The notes: generated by a model from the letters alone, not told the origin. DNA of 64,000 nt from Branchiostoma lanceolatum (GCF_035083965.1 NC_089722.1:43710697-43774696), one strand, 5' to 3'. Positions 1-12,391 are shown, counted from the first letter of the stretch. Numbers and translations are program-made.

Positions 1-1164
1 GGTGAAGGCAGCCTGTGTTGTATGAAGCGACTGCAATGGCTGACATGTAAGAACAAAGTTGACTTAAAACATGTTAGTTTCTGACAAGTTGAAATAAAAT
101 AATCTGACATAAGAATAGCCTCCATTCCATTTGTCCTTCCTTGGTCTGCGTTCTGTACTTCGGGAAATACGAACATGTTGTAACTTATAAGTGTTGTCGT
201 TTTCTCACTTATTTTCTCACATCGTTCAAAATGTTGTGCTTCAGTGTAACACATGTTCGTAGAGTTAAAGGCTGTCATATTTATTTTCTCATTTATCTAC
301 TAACGTAAACACTATATATTGGTACGCTAATGATCATGCTAAATCTGGAGTTAGAAATGTCATATGAATAATATGTAAGAACACAGTTGATTTGATTTAT
401 GACAAGCTAGAATAAAACGTTTAATAAGAAAACCGATTCCATTTTTACTTTTGTGTATGTTGTGCTGGCAAGGTGAGTTTCCATGATTATAATAGTTTAC
501 ATTTACACTAAGAACTAACACGGATTCAGAAAGTATATCTATATGCGTACATGATATATAATGTGCGAACACCAGTTATACACGCAAAATATTCAAGGCA
601 AAAAACACCACTGTGTATTTTGTGTACAAGATGGTACCCACCTCCGTTGGTGATTTTTCTTCCCATATCAATTGCATAAACCCGTGTATGACATTCTCTG
701 ATGACAAAAAAAAAAAAAAACAAGCTGAAAACAGAAATGGTAGCGGATAAGTGTTAGGCCTTTTGTAATGTATGCAGAAATTTCCACCCAATAAGTGGGT
801 AATCAGGTGCAAAATGATTACTACCAACACAGATGAGCTTCCATGATAGAAATATATTTACTACTAAGAGCTAACAAAAGGACAGAAGGTATATCTACAT
901 ATATATGCGTACATAATATGACTTACTTGACTTATTTACATAATATATAATGTGCGAACACCAGTTATACATCCAAAATAATCAAGGCCAAAAAAATATC
1001 ACTGGTACAAAGTGTCTTTTGTCTCCGTTGGTGATTTTGTCTTCCCATGTCAATACCCTGTGTATGAAATTCTCTGTTGACAAAGAAAAGGATAACGAAA
1101 ATACAGTGGATAGGTGTAGCCCTTTTGTAATGTCTACAATGAAGGCAGAAATATCCACAGAAAC
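1..1164 (+). other. 3' flank of an upstream array gene, no coding exon
   Basis: No gene is visible. The first 130 bases match the 3' module found after the zinc-finger genes further along (a 'tatgaagcgactg' block, 'gtaagaac', then AATAAA at 93-98 followed by a 'ccattccat' block). A second module carries AATAAA at 411-416. The array therefore probably has a member left of the window. From about 490 the sequence is near-identical to 60.4 kb onward, the flank of the orphan promoter there. Confidence 0.6.
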
Positions 1165-1288
1165 TGGGTAACCAGGCGCAAAATATGACCTTTCACCCCA
1201 AGTCAAGTTCACCTTTCACCCGCCGCTTAGCTTAGGTATAAGAAGAGACTTGCAGGATTGTGAAGAGAAAAATCAACACTAGAATCAG
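1165..1288 (+). promoter_or_regulatory. Array promoter and non-coding exon 1 (gene at 2742)
   Basis: Conserved block shared by eleven sites in the window. It holds two DR1-like sites read as TGACCTTTCACCC at 1186-1199 and TTCACCTTTCACCC at 1208-1221, on the reverse strand GGGTGA-A-AGGTCA and GGGTGA-A-AGGTGA. It ends in a strong splice donor after 1288 (CAG|GTAAGAAC). The intron runs to the acceptor at 2734. The transcription start is not known; I infer that exon 1 begins just downstream of the DR1 pair. Confidence 0.75.
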
Positions 1289-1850
1289 GTAAGAACTAAT
1301 GAGTTATGCTAATTACCAGCCTTATCGTGAGGCAGAGGAGCTATAGGTCGTTTCTATGGTGTATGGGGCCACATTAGGACGAAATGCAAGGACATTATGT
1401 CCTTGCGAAATGTAAGACTTTTCGGAGGTCGAGAGAAGGGGGGGGGGGGCGAAACCACACGTCACGTATTTTGGGATAGAAGTGCCGTTTTTGTTAGAAA
1501 AATCCCAAGAAGGGTGATAAAGTATAACCGGAATGAGGCAACTGTAATAGAGAGAATGTGGAAATGAAACGAAAAGCAAATTTGATTGGCGTGCATGCGT
1601 GGTCAACTTTGAAAAAATGGTTTGTTCAAGGAGGTTATGGTTTGTCGTATAACAGATTCATGATACTGGAGGGGGGGGGGGGCACAGAAAGAAAAAGTCT
1701 TCGTTTCTGCTTGTGACAAACCCCCCTGGGTGAAATAGTAATCTTAGAATCAAGCTGCTTACTCTATATGAATAAAGGTATATGAATAATGTGTAACAAA
1801 TTGTTTAATGCTTTAGTAACTGTCCTTCAATGTATTGGCACCCAGGCGGT

Positions 1851-2599
1851 AGCCGTAGCGACTAACGAAGGGAATATTTGCTTGATATTACATATACTTT
1901 CCCTTCTCAGTCGTGGGGCACGACACAATTTCACTTCTACTCGTGCGACGCCGGCCTTCTAACTTGCACGCCGGGCCCGATTCTTGTTCTCCCTGAACTC
2001 CCAACGCACTCACATACGTCGCCGGGCGCTTTAGCAACGCCGCAAACCCCAAGTTAGTCCACAACAGGGCTTGATGCGGCAAAAGTCAATGGAAAACAGC
2101 ATCGGGCCCACCATTTTGGTTCTAAATACAACGTCATGTCTTTGTGAAGGTTAGACATCCAGGTAACCAATATATAAAGAGAATTCAAACTCTACAACTG
2201 GATAAGAATTCGGATATTTATTTCCGGACATTTCGAGTGACATCCATTACTCTTCTTCATCGTCACTAAAGTGAACTAGCAGAACTAACCAGTACTTATT
2301 TACAATAACTAGAAAAACCGGAAATAAATCTCCGAATTCTTATCCAGTTGTAGAGTTTGAATTCTCTTTATAAACGTCATGTCTTATACAGTCTGATTGG
2401 TCAAGCCCAGTCATGTGAGAAAACGCACCAAGTGCGTTGGGAGCTCAGGGAGAACAAGAATCGGGCCCGGCGTGCAAGTTAGAAGGCCGGCGTCGCACAA
2501 GTAGAAGTGAAATTGTGTCGTGCTCCACGACTAAGAAGGGAAAGTATATGTAATATCAAGCAAAAACTCCCTTCGTTAGTCGCCACGGCTACCCAGGCG
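1851..2599. mobile_element. DNA transposon (MITE), TIR starting TAGCCGT, about 9-bp TSD
   Basis: About 170-bp inverted repeats: the segment after 1851 (TAGCCGTAGCGACTAACG at its tip) is repeated inverted in about 2440-2599. Both ends are flanked by CCCAGGCGG, giving a 9-bp target-site duplication. No transposase is encoded. It lies in the intron of the zinc-finger gene and is itself interrupted by a Penelope-type fragment at 2143-2372. A single TIR segment recurs at about 61600-61730. The TAGCC tip and 9-bp duplication resemble the palindrome at 42040; a Mutator-like affiliation is a guess. Confidence 0.65.
2143..2372 (-). mobile_element. Penelope-like element end fragment
   Basis: Flanked by AACGTCATGTCTT at 2130-2142 and 2373-2385, a 13-bp target-site duplication. 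It contains two inverted copies of a roughly 50-bp segment with the 'ttatccagttg' tail that also ends the Penelope element near 47 kb. The minus strand carries a degenerate hammerhead-like core (GACGA, short GAGT/ACTC stem, GAAA). It is nested within the TAGCC-type MITE. Confidence 0.5.
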
Positions 2600-2741
2600 G
2601 TTACTTATTTAGTTCTAACTGTGATAACGTTATACCACTCGATTTGTTGCAAGATTCCTAAATGTGCCAAGTCCTTTTATGTCCAATACCTGGCCACTAA
2701 TGTGTGCTTCATTATTTCAATTTTTGTTCACTAGGTTAGAC

Positions 2742-4832
2742 ATGGCAGAGGCAGGAAATGGGTCTCCTACTGCTGTTCCCCACAGCTTCTGTGATGGCTC
2801 TCCAACTGGAGTTTCATTGGACAGGGATAAAAGCAATGTAAAAGACCAGCCAGCAGTGTCCTGGCATTTCTGGGGTGGGTATCCTACTGGAGTTTCTCGG
2901 GATAGAGACACAAGCAATGCTGAAGACCAGCCGTCAGAAACCAAGACAAGTTTTGACAATCAGCCAGAAGAAAACACTGGTGAGAAACACTACATGTGTT
3001 CCTGGTGCGGGTACAGGGCTAAGTACAAGTCCAAGTTGTTCAGACATATGAGAACCCATACTGGTGAAAAACCGTACAGGTGTGACCAGTGTGACTACTC
3101 TGCTGCACAGAAATTCCATTTGGACAGGCATCTAGCCAACCACACTGGTGATAAACCCTACATGTGCGGAGAATGCCGGTACAGGACAACTGACAGGTCT
3201 CACCTATTCAAACATATGAGAACTCATACTGGTGAAAAACCCTACAAATGTGACCAGTGTGACTACTCTTCTGCAGCGAAGTCCTCAATGGACAGTCATC
3301 GAGCCAAACATACCGGTGAAAAATCCTATCAGTGTGGGGAGTGCGGGTACAGGACAGCTCACAAGCGTAGCCTATCCAGACATATGATGAGAACTCATAC
3401 AGGTGACAAACCCCACATGTGCAGGGAGTGTGGGTACAAGACAGCTGAGAAGCATGAGCTATCGAAACATCTAAGAACTCATACAAAACCCTACATGTGC
3501 GGGGAGTGCGGGTTCAGAACAACCCAAATGTATAACTTATCCCAACATATGAGAACTCATACTGGAGAAAAACCCTACAAGTGTGACCAGTGTGACTATT
3601 CCGCTGCACAGAAATCCACTTTAGACCAACATCTAGCCAAACACACCGGTGAGAAACCCTACATGTGTGAGAAGTGCGGGCACAGGACAGCTCACAAGCA
3701 TCACCTATCAAAACATATGAGAACCCATACTGGCGAGAAACCCTACAAGTGTGGCCAGTGTGACTATTCCGCTGCACAGAAATATCATTTGGACCAACAT
3801 CTAGCCAAACACACCGGTGAGAAGCCCTACATGTGTGGGGAGTGTGAGTTTAGGACAGCTCACAAGCATAACCTATCCGTGCATATGAGAACCCATACCG
3901 GTGAAACCCCTTACAAATGTCACCAGTGTGATTATTCTGCCAGAAAGAAGAGCACCTTGAACAGACATCTAGCCAAACACACCGGTGAGAAACCCTACAT
4001 GTGTAGGGAGTGCGGGTACAGGACAGCCGACAGGCGTAACCTATCCGTGCATATGAGAACCCATACTGGTGAAAAACCCTACAAGTGTGACCAGTGTGAC
4101 TATTCCGCTGCACAGAAACATCATTTGGACCGACATCTAGCCAAACACACCAGTGAGAAACCCTTCATGTGTGAGGAGTGCGGGTACAAAACAACTAACA
4201 ATTCTGACTTATCCGAACATATGAGAATCCACACAGGAGAAAAACCCTTCAAGTGTGACCAGTGTGATTATGCCGCTGCACATAAATCCACATTGGACCG
4301 ACATCTAGTCAAACACACTGGAGAAAAACCCCACATGTGTGGGGAGTGCGGGTACAGAACAGGTCACAAATCTGCCTTATCCAGCCATATGAGAACCCAT
4401 ACTGGTGAGAAACCCTACAAGTGTGGGGAGTGCGAGTACAGAACAGGTCACAAATCTGCCTTATCCAGCCATATGAGAACCCATACTGGTGAGAAGCCCT
4501 ACAAGTGTGACCAGTGTGACTATTCCGCTGCACAGAAATCCACTTTGGACAGCCATGTAGCTAAACACACTGGTGAGAAACCCTACATGTGTGGGGAGTG
4601 CGGGTACAGGACAGGTGACAAGAGTCACTTATCCAGGCATATGAGAACCCATACTGGTGAGAAACCCTACAAGTGTGGGGAGTGCGGGTACAGAACAGGT
4701 CACAAATCTGCCTTATCCAGACATATGAGAACCCATACTGGTGAGAAACCCTTTATGTGTGACAAGTGCGGATACAGAACAGCTCACAAGTGTCACTTAT
4801 CCAGCCATATGAGAACCCACATTGCTGAATAA
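2742..4832 (+). CDS. C2H2 zinc-finger protein, 22 fingers, array copy 1
   Basis: Probable nuclear DNA-binding protein of 696 aa. I chose the ATG at 2742 because it follows a pyrimidine-rich acceptor (TTCACTAG|GTTAGAC) and begins the N-terminal module conserved in all ten array genes (MAEAGNGSPTAV). An open stretch upstream to 2664 would read through that acceptor. The N-terminal module is internally repeated here: a second GYPTGV...NAEDQP copy follows the first. Twenty-two fingers follow from about residue 80. They are mainly two alternating types, [18 protein letters not shown] and [18 protein letters not shown], with TGEKP linkers. The linker after finger 6 is shortened to THTKP. Finger 22 ends HIAE and then stops. 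Sequence after the stop still resembles finger codons (to about 4990), so the ancestral protein was longer. No KRAB, SCAN, BTB or ZAD domain is visible. The DNA target is unknown. Confidence 0.9.
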   Translation: MAEAGNGSPTAVPHSFCDGSPTGVSLDRDKSNVKDQPAVSWHFWGGYPTGVSRDRDTSNAEDQPSETKTSFDNQPEENTGEKHYMCSWCGYRAKYKSKLFRHMRTHTGEKPYRCDQCDYSAAQKFHLDRHLANHTGDKPYMCGECRYRTTDRSHLFKHMRTHTGEKPYKCDQCDYSSAAKSSMDSHRAKHTGEKSYQCGECGYRTAHKRSLSRHMMRTHTGDKPHMCRECGYKTAEKHELSKHLRTHTKPYMCGECGFRTTQMYNLSQHMRTHTGEKPYKCDQCDYSAAQKSTLDQHLAKHTGEKPYMCEKCGHRTAHKHHLSKHMRTHTGEKPYKCGQCDYSAAQKYHLDQHLAKHTGEKPYMCGECEFRTAHKHNLSVHMRTHTGETPYKCHQCDYSARKKSTLNRHLAKHTGEKPYMCRECGYRTADRRNLSVHMRTHTGEKPYKCDQCDYSAAQKHHLDRHLAKHTSEKPFMCEECGYKTTNNSDLSEHMRIHTGEKPFKCDQCDYAAAHKSTLDRHLVKHTGEKPHMCGECGYRTGHKSALSSHMRTHTGEKPYKCGECEYRTGHKSALSSHMRTHTGEKPYKCDQCDYSAAQKSTLDSHVAKHTGEKPYMCGECGYRTGDKSHLSRHMRTHTGEKPYKCGECGYRTGHKSALSRHMRTHTGEKPFMCDKCGYRTAHKCHLSSHMRTHIAE

Positions 4833-6970
4833 CGAACCTACAAGTGTAACCAGTGTGAGTATTCAGCAGCTCGAAAATCAGATTTTGTCGGGCATGTAGC
4901 TAAACACACTGATGAGAAATGTGTACGAATCGCAGGTACAGGACAACAGAAGTTATTCAGCCATCGATACATATGTATGGAACATTGATTAAGAACACTA
5001 CATGTGTTCTATCCCAATGTCTGTCTGAGAATATGTCATTTCACAGTTCCGAATGCGCATCTGCTTTCGCGGTGCATTGTCGTCCAAGGTCAATGTGTAA
5101 GATTCCTCATTTGTAAACAACGTCGAGACGTGGTTGCATCATTCCCGATCCCGCTTGGAGTGGCTTTAACCTATGACATTACCGACAAGCCCATGCGGTG
5201 CTGGAACTGTGAGAAGACTTATTCATACAGAAGAGAATCTGTACAAATATGATAACACTGTACAGAATCTGTACATCTACAGTACTTTAGTCTCTATCGA
5301 GTACTTTATGTCATGTTATTCGTAAAGAAAACGTACAGCAGAGTGGAACATGCTTTGCTTGAATTGCTTTACATGTAAGTATAAAGAAAAAGGTTTCGAC
5401 ACTCGATACCAAACTTATGTCCGTCAAATCTCATGTAGGCTATCCTGATAGCTGACTTTGTGCTGACATTTTACTAAACGTTGTGCTTTATTGTAAGAAG
5501 CGTGCATGAAGTTTAAGGCTAAATCACTAACATATACCTATATATTAGTACACGAATGGCTATGCTATAATGGAGTATTTAACATAATCTTCTGTAATAT
5601 GATATTCATGTTTTAAATGTAAGAATATTGATTTAGAATATTTTAAGAAGCATGATTACTGTGCATTTTTCAAGGCTGTGATGTTTATTTTTCTTACTTA
5701 CTTATTTACTAGCATATACACTATATATTGGAATAATTATGACTGATATACCTGAAATGTATCATAGTGAAGTAAGGTTGTGTTTTGTGAAACGTCTGTC
5801 ATGGTCGATATGATATTTACTAGCATATACACTATATATTGGAATAATTATGAATGATATATCTGGAATGTATTATAGTCAGCTAAGATTATGTTTTATG
5901 AAGCGGCTGTCATGGTCGAAATGTAAGAAGACAGCTGATTCAAAATATGCTAATAAGTTCGATAGAATATACTACTAGTTGTAAGTTAAATAAAAGAACA
6001 GGTTGCATTCCATTTGTATGTAGTGTGCAAGTGAAAACGTTCCAACTCTCTCTAAAAGGCCTGAAAGAAATGTCACAGGTTACCTGACTTACCAGAAGGG
6101 TTAAAGTTGAAATGCCAAGTCCCTCAACGACGCTAAATGTTGGATTTTACTTCAATGTCCAATTACTGATATAATTTCAAAAAGCTGTGCATTAAGTTCA
6201 AGGCTGTGACATATTTTTTTCTTAGTTACTTATTTACTAGCATATACACTATATATTGGAATAATTATGACTGATATACCTGAAATGTATCATAGTGAAC
6301 TAAGCTTGTGTTATATGAAGCGTCTATCATGGTCGGTATGTAAGAACACAGCTGATTAAAAATATGCTAATAAGTTTAATGAAATATGCTACTAATGTTA
6401 ATAAAGATATGCTAATAAGTTTAATGAAATATGCTACTAATGTTAATAAAGATATGCTAGTAAATCTGATAAAAGAACAGGTTTCATTTTCAGTCTACAG
6501 CCCATGACAGAATGTGCGCATCAAACAAGAAATACCCGACCTGTGAAGAAGATGTTGATGAGTCTGATCGTCTATCCGGTTACGCAGACATTAATTAAAG
6601 TAGGAGCCCTGGGTGTTGGCGGTTCAAGGTTGTGACATTTTATTTTATTTTGAAAAGGGGGCAAGGACAACAAAGATAGTCTAAGAAACGGTAAAATTAC
6701 GAAAATAGAAGACTTCTGATATAGAGGGTAGAGCAGACTCGCCCAAAATATGTAACGTGAAGTACAATGATTAATCAAAAGTGTATCTTGTGTGCAAAGG
6801 ATACTACCCGCCTCCATTTTCCCATATCTAAATAACAGTTGACTTGACACAGAAAGAAAGAAAGAAAGAAAGAAAATTGAAAAAGAAACATACAAAAAAC
6901 AAACAAACAAAATGTCAGCAGATGGGTGCAACCGATCTAAAATGTAGGTGGAACTTCCCGCACACTAACT
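4833..6970 (+). other. 3' flank of copy 1 with decayed fingers and internal repeats
   Basis: Bases 4833-4990 are decayed finger codons. A 3' module with AATAAA at 5989-5994 follows. A segment reading 'actagcatatacactatatattggaataattatga' occurs near 5700, 5820 and 6235, so this flank was duplicated within itself. A short (GAAA)n run lies at about 6850-6875. No gene seen. Confidence 0.6.
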
Positions 6971-7084
6971 GGGTAACGAGGCACAAAATATGACCTTTCA
7001 CCCCACCCTCAGTTCACCTTTCACCCGCTGCTTCGTTATAGACGCTTGCGGATTGTGTGAAGGGGAAATCAACAATAAAAGCAG
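6971..7084 (+). promoter_or_regulatory. Array promoter and exon 1 (gene at 7705)
   Basis: DR1-like sites at 6991-7004 and 7013-7026, starts 22 bp apart; splice donor GCAG|GTAAGAAC after 7084; acceptor at 7697. Confidence 0.75.
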
Positions 7085-7704
7085 GTAAGAACTTGAAATA
7101 TACTACATATCTATCTTATCGTAAAGCGAGGGGCTATAGGTCGTTTCTATGGTGTACGGGTAACATTAGGACGGAACGTAAAACTTTTCTGGGTAAGAAA
7201 ATTGGCGATTGGGGAGGGGGGCGAAACCACAAGCCACAAGCTAGAGAGACATTAGCCTCGTATGAACCAAGCGTAACACAGCACCAAGAGACCACGTCTA
7301 GCGATATAATAGACGTTAAACAAGGACAACAACAACAACGTCGTTCGGGACAAAAGGGCCGTTTGTGTTAGAAAAGCTCTGAAAAGGGTGCTACAGTATC
7401 ACCAAAATATGACAAAATATTGCAATAGAACTCCTTTTTAGACTAAAAACAGGTTTCCGGGTCATGCCTGCAACTTTGGAGAAACTGTTGGTAATGAAGA
7501 TTCATGAATATTAGGGGGGGGGGCAGCAGAGAGAACAACTGGGTCAGGTTTCAGCGTCATTGCGATTCCAGTTGAGGTTAAACGCTTGTTGGAGCAACTT
7601 TTTTTGGTGGTAGTTTTTTGGCAGAATAAAAATGCAATCTTGACTTATCCTATTCTAAGATTGATGTGTTTGACCATTTCAATTTTCCATCCGTTAGGTT
7701 AGAC

Positions 7705-8639
7705 ATGGCAGAGGCAAGTGATGGGTCTCCTAGTGCTGTTCACCAGAGCTTCTGTGATGGGTCTCCTACTGGAGTTTTAGGGGACAAACATCAGAGCAAT
7801 GTAGAAGACCAGCTAACGAAAAGCAAAGCCAATTTGGACAAAAGCCTTCAGAACATACGGTTGAGAAACCCTTTATGTGTGAGGATTGCGGGTACGGGAC
7901 AGCTAACAAGAGTCACATATCCAGACATATGAGAACCCATATGGGTCAAAAACCCTACAAGTGTTACCAGTGTGACTATTCTGCTGCACTGAAATATCAT
8001 TTGGATCGACATCTAGCCAGACACACCGGTGAGAAACCCTTTATGTGCGGAGAGTGCGGGTACAGGTCAGCTGACAGGGGTAGCCTATCCAGACATATGA
8101 GAACCCATACTGGTGAAAAACCATACAAGTGTGACCAGTGTGACTATTCTGCTGCACAGAAAATCCTTTTGGACCGACATCTAGCCAAACACACCGATGA
8201 AAAACCCTTTATGTGTGACGAGTGCGGGTACAGGACAGTTAACAAGAGTCACAAATCCAGACATATCAGAACCCATACAGGTGAAAAACCCTACAAGTGT
8301 GACCAGTGTGACTACTCTGCTGCAGAGAAATCCACATTGGACCGACATCTAGCCAAACACAGTGGTGAGAAACCCTACATGTGTGGGGAGTGTGGGTACA
8401 GGACAGCTCAAAAGCTCCAGTTATCCAAACATATGAGAACTCATACTGGAGAAAAACCCTACAAGTGTGACCAGTGTGATTACTCCGCTGCGCAGAAATG
8501 CAATTTGGACCGACATCTAGCCAAACATACTGGAGAAAAACCCTTCATGTGTGGGGAGTGTGGGTACAGAGCAACTCAAAAGTGTCACTTATCAAAACAT
8601 ATGAGATGTCATACTGGTGTAAAAACCCTAAAAGTGTGA
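7705..8639 (+). pseudogene. Frameshifted C2H2 zinc-finger gene, array copy 2
   Basis: The ATG at 7705 follows the acceptor CCGTTAG|GTTAGAC and starts the usual module (MAEASDGSPSAV). After about 52 residues the frame changes: the module runs in one frame to a stop at 7932, while nine fingers are open in another frame (7875-8639). Comparison with sister genes suggests a short deletion near 7840 ('ttggacaaaagcc' where others have 'ttggacaatcagcc'). The finger frame also ends abnormally at 8639, where HTGVKP becomes HTGVKTLKV followed by a stop. More decayed finger sequence continues to about 8820. Probably a pseudogene; a sequencing error at the first site is possible, but the second break and decayed tail argue for real loss. 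The 3' half is closest to copy 24481. Confidence 0.8.
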
Positions 8640-10449
8640 CCAGTGTGATTATTCTGCTGCACAGAAATACACATTATAGAGACATCTAACCAAACGCTCT
8701 AGAGAGAAACCGTTCACGTGTGACAAGTGCGGGTTCAGAACAGCTCACAAGCACAACCTATTCACACATATGAAAACTCATGCTGGTGAGAAACCTTAGT
8801 GTGAGCTGTGTGAATACGATTAGCAGTACGAAAATCAGCTGTTGTCCAGGACAACAGAAGTTATCCAGCCATTCATACATGTATATGGACCTAAGGGAAA
8901 TGTATTTAAGAATACTACATGTGCTCTACGCCAGTGTGTGAGTAATAAGCCATTTCACAGTTCTGGAATCTGAATCCTACCACGTAGCGGAGCATACTTT
9001 CTTAGAAATACTTCTAATGCAAAAAATAAGGAGGCCTTAAAACTCAGTAACAAACTTATTCTGCAGATCTGTCTATCATAATATAGGCTATCCAGACCCC
9101 TAATTTTGCACTGACATCCTATAAAATGTTATTTTATCTTTTAGCATTGCAACAAAGTATAAATAAATAAACCAGGCGGTACAATGTATAACATTGTAAC
9201 AATTCATAACATTGTATAAATAAACAAGACAATTATCATAAAGGCTATCCTGACGCCCGATTTTGTATTGACATCCTATAACATGTTATTTTATCTTTTA
9301 ACATTGCAACTTTCATTTATAGAAATGTTGTGCTTCGGTGTAACGAGTGTGCCTTAAAGTTTGTTAGTAATGTTTATTTTCTTACTTACTTACCTATAAT
9401 ATATGTATTGGAACACTAATGATTATGCTAAATTTGGCGTGTTTGAAATCATATAGAATTGCAATGTAAACTTTTGTTATATGAAGCGTTTGCCATTGCT
9501 GCAATGTGAGAACACAGTTGATTCAAAATATGCTCATTTCCGAAGTGTGAAAATAAAATGTTTAATGAAAGAACATCATCGGAACAGGCTCCATTCAGAA
9601 TTTGCATCTCCTTTCTCTAAATAATGTTATAACATATGTAACATCACAACATCTTTACTAATGACTAAATACTCTAACGACAAGTTTGGTAGGAACATGT
9701 TATTATTCTTCTCTTTACCCTCAAAATCATGTCCATTTATAAAACATAACTTCATGCTAACCGTTTTAATTCTAATACTACGGAACGTAAACGTGACTTA
9801 CAGTTTTACTATTTCAAATCATTCAACCGGACAACTAAAGATGCTAATAACATCATCACTATGGATGCATTTCCAAAGCAAACTGCAGTAACTAATGTAT
9901 ATGATATTGTAAAGCCATAACAACAAAAACTATTTCTTGTCGGAAATTTCTGCCCCATGATTCACTGCACCACCATGTTTGGGCAGGAGGGAAGACAAGT
10001 TTTCTCCCGCCATGTAACAAAAGTCTCAAACATAAAATGAGGATGATTTCGGTACACAGCATTTTCATCAGAGATCATTACAGCGTCTGTATGTTAACAT
10101 CAGGATAAATGCAGGACATGAACATTATCAGAAAAGAAAATTCCAATAATAACAATAATCACATGGGCTGACTTGACCAGTGTGTCTCGTACATTCCATG
10201 TCCTTTTGTTGTGTTCATTTGTTTTCTTCATCTCCTGTCCATAAACTAAAGACAGAAACAAGCAGACAACAAAAACTAGAATAGTGACAAACTTGTAACA
10301 ACAGATTGTGTGAACATGTACACATTCGCATGTCTTGTTATCGGCGTGACTTTACCAGTTTGTCTCGTATGCTTTATAAACTGTAGTCGTGGCTTCCATA
10401 AAAACCACTACAGAAACTAGAATGACCAGACTGTGAGGACATGTTCACG
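8640..10449. other. 3' flank of copy 2; intergenic
   Basis: Decayed finger codons to about 8820, then the array 3' module with AATAAA at 9552-9557. A segment containing 'actgacatcctataaaatg' and 'ttattttatcttttagcat' occurs twice (about 9103-9155 and 9243-9312), a local duplication. From about 9600 to 10449 the DNA is AT-rich and should include the 3' UTR of the minus-strand gene; I see no other gene. Confidence 0.5.
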
Positions 10450-12337
10450 TTAACATAGATTTTTATCGGCGTGTTTCTTCATGTGCCTCCTCAAATTAGA
10501 CTTGTCACCCGTAGAATAACTACAAACCTCGCACTTGTAAGGTTTCTCCCCAGTGTGGGTGGCCATGTGACGGTTAAAATCGGCCATTCGTGCTGTAGAA
10601 TAACTACAAACCACACACTTGTAGGGTTTCTCCCCAGTGTGGTTAGCCATGTGACGCTTCAAATCGGACTTTTGAATTGCAGAATAACCACAAACATCAC
10701 ACCTGTAAGGTTTCTCCCTAGTGTGTGTAGCCATGTGGCGCTTTAAGTTAAACATTTGTGTTGCAGAATAGTCACATAATTCACACTTGTATGCTTTCTC
10801 CCCAGTGTGGGTAGCTAAGTGCTTCTTCAAAGTGGACATTTGTGCTGCAGAATAATCACAAACCTCGCACTTGTAAGGTTTCTCCCCAGTGTGGGTAGCG
10901 ATGTGGCGCTTTAAGTTAAACATTTGTGCTGCAGAATAGTCACATAATTCACACTTGTATGCCAAGTTTCTCACCAGTGTGGGTAGCCGTGTGATATTTC
11001 AAAGCGGACTTTCGTATTGCAGAATAATCACAAACTCCACACTTGTATGGTTTCTCACCAGTGTGGGTAGCCATGTGCTGCTTTAAGTGAGACATTTGTG
11101 CTGCAGAATAGCCACAAATGCCGCATTGGTGAGGTTTCTCCCAAGTGTGTGTAGCCATGTGACTCTTCAAACTGCTCTTCTGGGCTGTGGAGTAAGCGCA
11201 TGTCTCACAGCGGTATGGCTTCTCACCAGTGTGTGACCTCATATGAACCTTCAAATGTTCCTTGGTGACTGCATAGTGGTTGCACTGGGGGCATTTGTAC
11301 GGCCGGTAGTTACTGTGTTTTGCCATGATGTGATATTTCAGGGTAGACTTTTGTGCAGCGGAATAGTCGCAGACAGCGCACTGAAACGGTCTCTCGCCAC
11401 CGTTTGTTGCCCCGACATCATTTACAAGGTGATCTTTGCCGAGGCGATCTTTCTTCGTTTGTTTCCTTTTACCCGCGGCGTGCGACGTCCTGACGTGCCG
11501 TTTCAGGGCGGACATCTTGGATGTGGAGAACTCGCATTCCCGACATCGATGTGGTCTCTCACCACTGTGCGTCTTGCGGCGCTGTTTCCTTGTCCCGCCA
11601 TAGTCTGTATCTGGACAAGGCCGTTTCTCTTCTGTCTGTTCATGCAGATCTTCTGCTGCTTCTTCCATCTAGCAAGAGGAAAGAAGCTTCAGAACTTGAT
11701 TGTGTAACATGTTTGCCACAATGAAAGGAAACATAATGTCAAAACATAAACACATGCGCCACATATATAATAACACATTATATTTTCAAGACATAAAAAT
11801 ATTGCTTTAACATACGATCAAAAAAACATCTGAAGAAATGGAAGCAGGTATGTTTTGTTCAGTTTCGGGCTTGCGGCTTTCTGCCTATTGAAGAGACTTT
11901 GTCTGAAAACCTGCCTAAGCTTTGCAAAGTCTCCCCGGCAATGCCTCCGGTGTGCTACATCTGGTGTTAACCACCTTGGAGTGACACGATGTCAAAACAT
12001 GACATATTGTCTGCGTCTGAATAAATGTTGGCAACAACATCCCTAAAATAACCGTGTCTTAAACAGGCCGACAGTCAGAGCATGGATTCGAGTGAAAACA
12101 GAGACTCTGCCACAGTACCAGCTGTGCACATGGAGGGCGCCCGCTTTACGTACTGACAACGTCATAGCTGGGAGCAGATTTGAAAATATTACATCGCCCC
12201 CCTCCCCACATCCCGGTACCAACACGACAAAATTTTTACCAGAGAGTTGTAAAAGCAGACACCAGTCTAACCTGAGTCACAGCTTGGCCGCCAGGACGCT
12301 CTCGGAACGACGCCTCCTCTGCCAGGTTGGACGACAT
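10450..12337 (-). CDS. C2H2 zinc-finger protein, separate subfamily, two coding exons
   Basis: Minus-strand gene with twelve fingers, not of the array type: fingers read YKCEVCDYSAAQMSTLKKHLATH and the N-terminus lacks the GSPT module. Main exon 11668 to 10450. A good acceptor (CCTCTTGCTAG) abuts the ATG at 11668. A predicted first coding exon, 12337-12272, encodes MSSNLAEEASFRERPGGQAV plus two residues. It ends CAG|GTTAGA and joins the main exon in phase 0 across a 603-bp intron; this join is inferred. The first finger linkers are irregular, with basic stretches (GKRKQTKKDR). Near 10965 the frame breaks between fingers 6 and 7: the linker GEK is followed by seven bases before YKC where three are usual (net +4), so fingers 7-12 lie in another frame. 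The break may be real or a sequence error. Nothing ties this gene to its neighbours' regulation. Confidence 0.75.
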
Positions 12338-12391
12338 TTCTCTCCAAACTTTTCAACTCTCGGAAACAAACCTCACAGAAAAATCACAATG

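Noticed and set aside
2664-2741. Start of the first zinc-finger gene at the upstream ATG 2664
   Set aside because: That stretch includes the intron acceptor TTCACTAG; all sister genes start at the MAEA-type ATG just after the same acceptor.
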